Source: an uncultured Lachnospiraceae bacterium (GTDB lineage: Bacteria; Bacillota; Clostridia; Lachnospirales; Lachnospiraceae). Taken from it: 64,000 nt of DNA. The notes beneath the pieces were generated by a model that did no database searches, was not told the origin of the DNA, and was given only the letters and a program-made list of their open reading frames with translations. The translations under genes were made by a program, and so were the position numbers. The stretch is from contig CAJUAO010000011.1 of assembly GCA_910584685.1 (NCBI GenBank), positions 1 to 64,000 of the forward strand, given 5' to 3'. Position 1 is the stretch's first letter; each line of letters begins with the position of its first letter. Below, one piece after another: positions 62,392-64,000 of this stretch.

Positions 62392-63334
62392 TGGAATTTT
62401 AAATATATATAAGGAAAAGGGCTTTACGTCACATGATGTGGTTGCAAAGCTAAGAGGCATATTAAAGCAGAAGAAAATAGGACATACGGGAACGCTTGAC
62501 CCTTACGCAATTGGAGTGCTGCCGGTATGTCTTGGAAGGGCAACTAAGCTGTGCGATATGCTTACTCATAAGGAAAAAACCTACAGTACAGAGCTTATTC
62601 TTGGAAAAGCAACGGATACCCAGGATATATGGGGGAAAACTATAAACGAGACAGATATTGCAAGGAAGAGGGAAACTGTTACAGACGAGCTTATATATGA
62701 TGCGGTAATGTCCTTTATAGGAGAATATTCACAGATACCTCCCATGTACAGCGCCATAAAGGTTAATGGAAAAAAGCTTTATGAGCTTGCAAGAGAGGGC
62801 ATTGAAATAGAAAGAAAGCCCAGAAATGTCAGGATTATTGCCATAAAAAAGCTTGTTATAGATTATCCCCGAATAAGCATGGAGGTAGAGTGTTCAAAGG
62901 GAACCTATATAAGGACCTTATGTCACGATATAGGGCTTAAGCTTGGAACATACGGATGCATGACATTCCTTGAGAGAATAAAAACAGGAGTCTTTGAAAA
63001 GGAAGCATCATATACGCTGGCTCAGGTGGAGGATTATATGAAAAGAGGACTCCTTGACGATATAATATTTCCCATAGATAAGATGTTTGAAAAATTTAAA
63101 AGCATTTATATGGAAGAGACTTTAAATAAGCTTTTGTATAATGGAAACCCTATACCTGTAAAAATGATAAAAAATATTCAGATAAATAATTTTGAAGCAG
63201 ACGGTATGGCCGAAAGCGCTTCAGATGAAAAAAACATGGCTGAAAGCTATAAGGTATATGATTATAAAAATGAATTTATTGGGATATATAAAATAAAGGA
63301 CAGCCTGCTTATGCCTGAAAAATTATTTTTGTAG
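62384..63334 (+). CDS. truB: tRNA pseudouridine(55) synthase TruB
   Basis: A 316-residue enzyme forming pseudouridine 55 in tRNA T loops. The catalytic Asp is in GTLDPYAIGVLPV; KEKTYSTELILGKATDTQD and CSKGTYIRTLCHDIG are typical. ATG 62384 begins the conserved MYNGILNIYKEKGFTSHD; the open frame upstream has no ribosome site. Confidence 0.95.
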   Translation: MYNGILNIYKEKGFTSHDVVAKLRGILKQKKIGHTGTLDPYAIGVLPVCLGRATKLCDMLTHKEKTYSTELILGKATDTQDIWGKTINETDIARKRETVTDELIYDAVMSFIGEYSQIPPMYSAIKVNGKKLYELAREGIEIERKPRNVRIIAIKKLVIDYPRISMEVECSKGTYIRTLCHDIGLKLGTYGCMTFLERIKTGVFEKEASYTLAQVEDYMKRGLLDDIIFPIDKMFEKFKSIYMEETLNKLLYNGNPIPVKMIKNIQINNFEADGMAESASDEKNMAESYKVYDYKNEFIGIYKIKDSLLMPEKLFL

Positions 63335-63384
63335 GAACAGTCTCTGAAAATGTGAGAGGCATGTATACAGAAATGAGGATTATA

Positions 63385-64000
63385 ATGAAAATTATAAAGG
63401 ATATTACGGATATAGAAAAACTTCATATGGAAAATACGGCTGTAGCGTTGGGAAAGTTTGACGGCGTTCACAGAGGGCACCGTGATATTATGGAAAGGCT
63501 TATAAAGGAAAAAAACAAAGGATATATATCCCTGATTTTTACTTTTTCAAGAAATCCTAAGACTGCCGGCAAAAATATATCTGAAGAAAAAATATTTACC
63601 GAAAATGAGCAGATGCTCGTATATGAAAAAACAGGAATTGATATAATAATAGTATATCCTATAGATTCAGGAATTTTAAATATGTCTGCAGAAGCATTTG
63701 TAAAAAATATTCTTGTGGACAGGCTGGGAGTAAAAAAAATTATTTGCGGAGGGGATTTCCGGTTTGGAAAGGACAGATTGGGAGATACTTCAACATTAAA
63801 AAGCTGTGGAGAAAGATATGGTTTTGATACAGAAATAGTGGATATGGTGTCTGAAAATGGTAAGATTATAAGCAGTACTGTAATTAGAAGGCTTATAAAG
63901 GAAGGAAAGCTTGAAGAGGCGGAAAAAATGCTTGGACACAGGTTTTCCATAGCGGGAAGAGTAGTATACGGAAATCAGATAGGAAGGATACTGGACACGC
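63385..64000 (+). CDS. ribF: Riboflavin kinase/FAD synthetase RibF (partial)
   Basis: The N-terminal FAD-synthetase (nucleotidyltransferase) half is visible: ALGKFDGVHRGHRDIMERL (HxGH-like motif), CGGDFRFGKDRLG, then SSTVIRRLIKEGKLEEAEKM, then the start of the riboflavin kinase domain (GRVVYGNQIGR). The window ends before its stop codon. GAGGAT precedes the ATG. Converts riboflavin to FMN and FAD. Confidence 0.93.
   Translation, partial: MKIIKDITDIEKLHMENTAVALGKFDGVHRGHRDIMERLIKEKNKGYISLIFTFSRNPKTAGKNISEEKIFTENEQMLVYEKTGIDIIIVYPIDSGILNMSAEAFVKNILVDRLGVKKIICGGDFRFGKDRLGDTSTLKSCGERYGFDTEIVDMVSENGKIISSTVIRRLIKEGKLEEAEKMLGHRFSIAGRVVYGNQIGRILDT

Overview
The window looks like the chromosome of a low-GC Gram-positive anaerobe, most probably a Lachnospiraceae-type member of the Clostridia. 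The evidence is AT-rich intergenic DNA, strong AAGGAGG-type ribosome binding sites with some TTG/GTG starts, a lysine riboswitch on dapA, the gene order rimP-nusA-ylxR-ylxQ-infB-rbfA-nrnA-truB-ribF, and Gram-positive-type LexA boxes (GAAC-N4-GTTC). The species cannot be named from this sequence alone.

Layout. 1-1.1 kb: two palindromic foldback elements and AT-rich DNA. 1.1-17.5 kb: ordinary host genes (class A PBP, YigZ family, PAP2 phosphatase, TypA/BipA, a double-OB SSB-like protein, dapA-dapB under a lysine riboswitch, NUDIX, a TetR-hydrolase-phosphorylase run, LytTR-DUF3021, an XRE-HTH/PurM fusion, TcdA, tRNA-Glu). 17.6-49.9 kb: a phage-derived cluster. 50-53.2 kb: a sugar-type binding lipoprotein next to a methyl-accepting chemotaxis protein. 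53.2-54 kb: a third foldback element. 54-64 kb: Fe-dependent alcohol dehydrogenase, YihY, then the translation/ribosome-maturation operon, which runs off the window at ribF.

The phage-derived cluster is the notable part. It encodes tail and lysis proteins only: candidate tail tube, tape measure, distal tail protein, a tail/S74-chaperone protein, a BppU-type fibre, a DUF4376 protein, an LL-H-type holin and an amidase. I find no terminase, portal, capsid, integrase or attachment-site duplication, so it resembles a non-contractile, F-type tailocin-like particle rather than a whole prophage. At its right end are a 923-residue single-chain two-barrel RNA polymerase of the YonO/QDE-1 type and, divergently, a sigma-like factor followed by a DUF262 protein. 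The sigma promoter carries two LexA-type operators, one exactly filling the 17-nt spacer. My inference is that DNA damage releases the sigma factor, which (alone or with the dedicated polymerase) switches on tail and lysis genes.

Two further layers sit on the cluster. The tape-measure gene is split by a roughly 1.1-1.2 kb insertion that folds as a group I intron core (P3, P4, P7 with a bulged A, in canonical order) and carries a small zinc-ribbon gene on the opposite strand. An AT-rich accessory island (21.2-25.5 kb) between two tail genes holds a P63C-domain protein, small ORFs and a tandem pair of Thr/Pro-rich lipoproteins.
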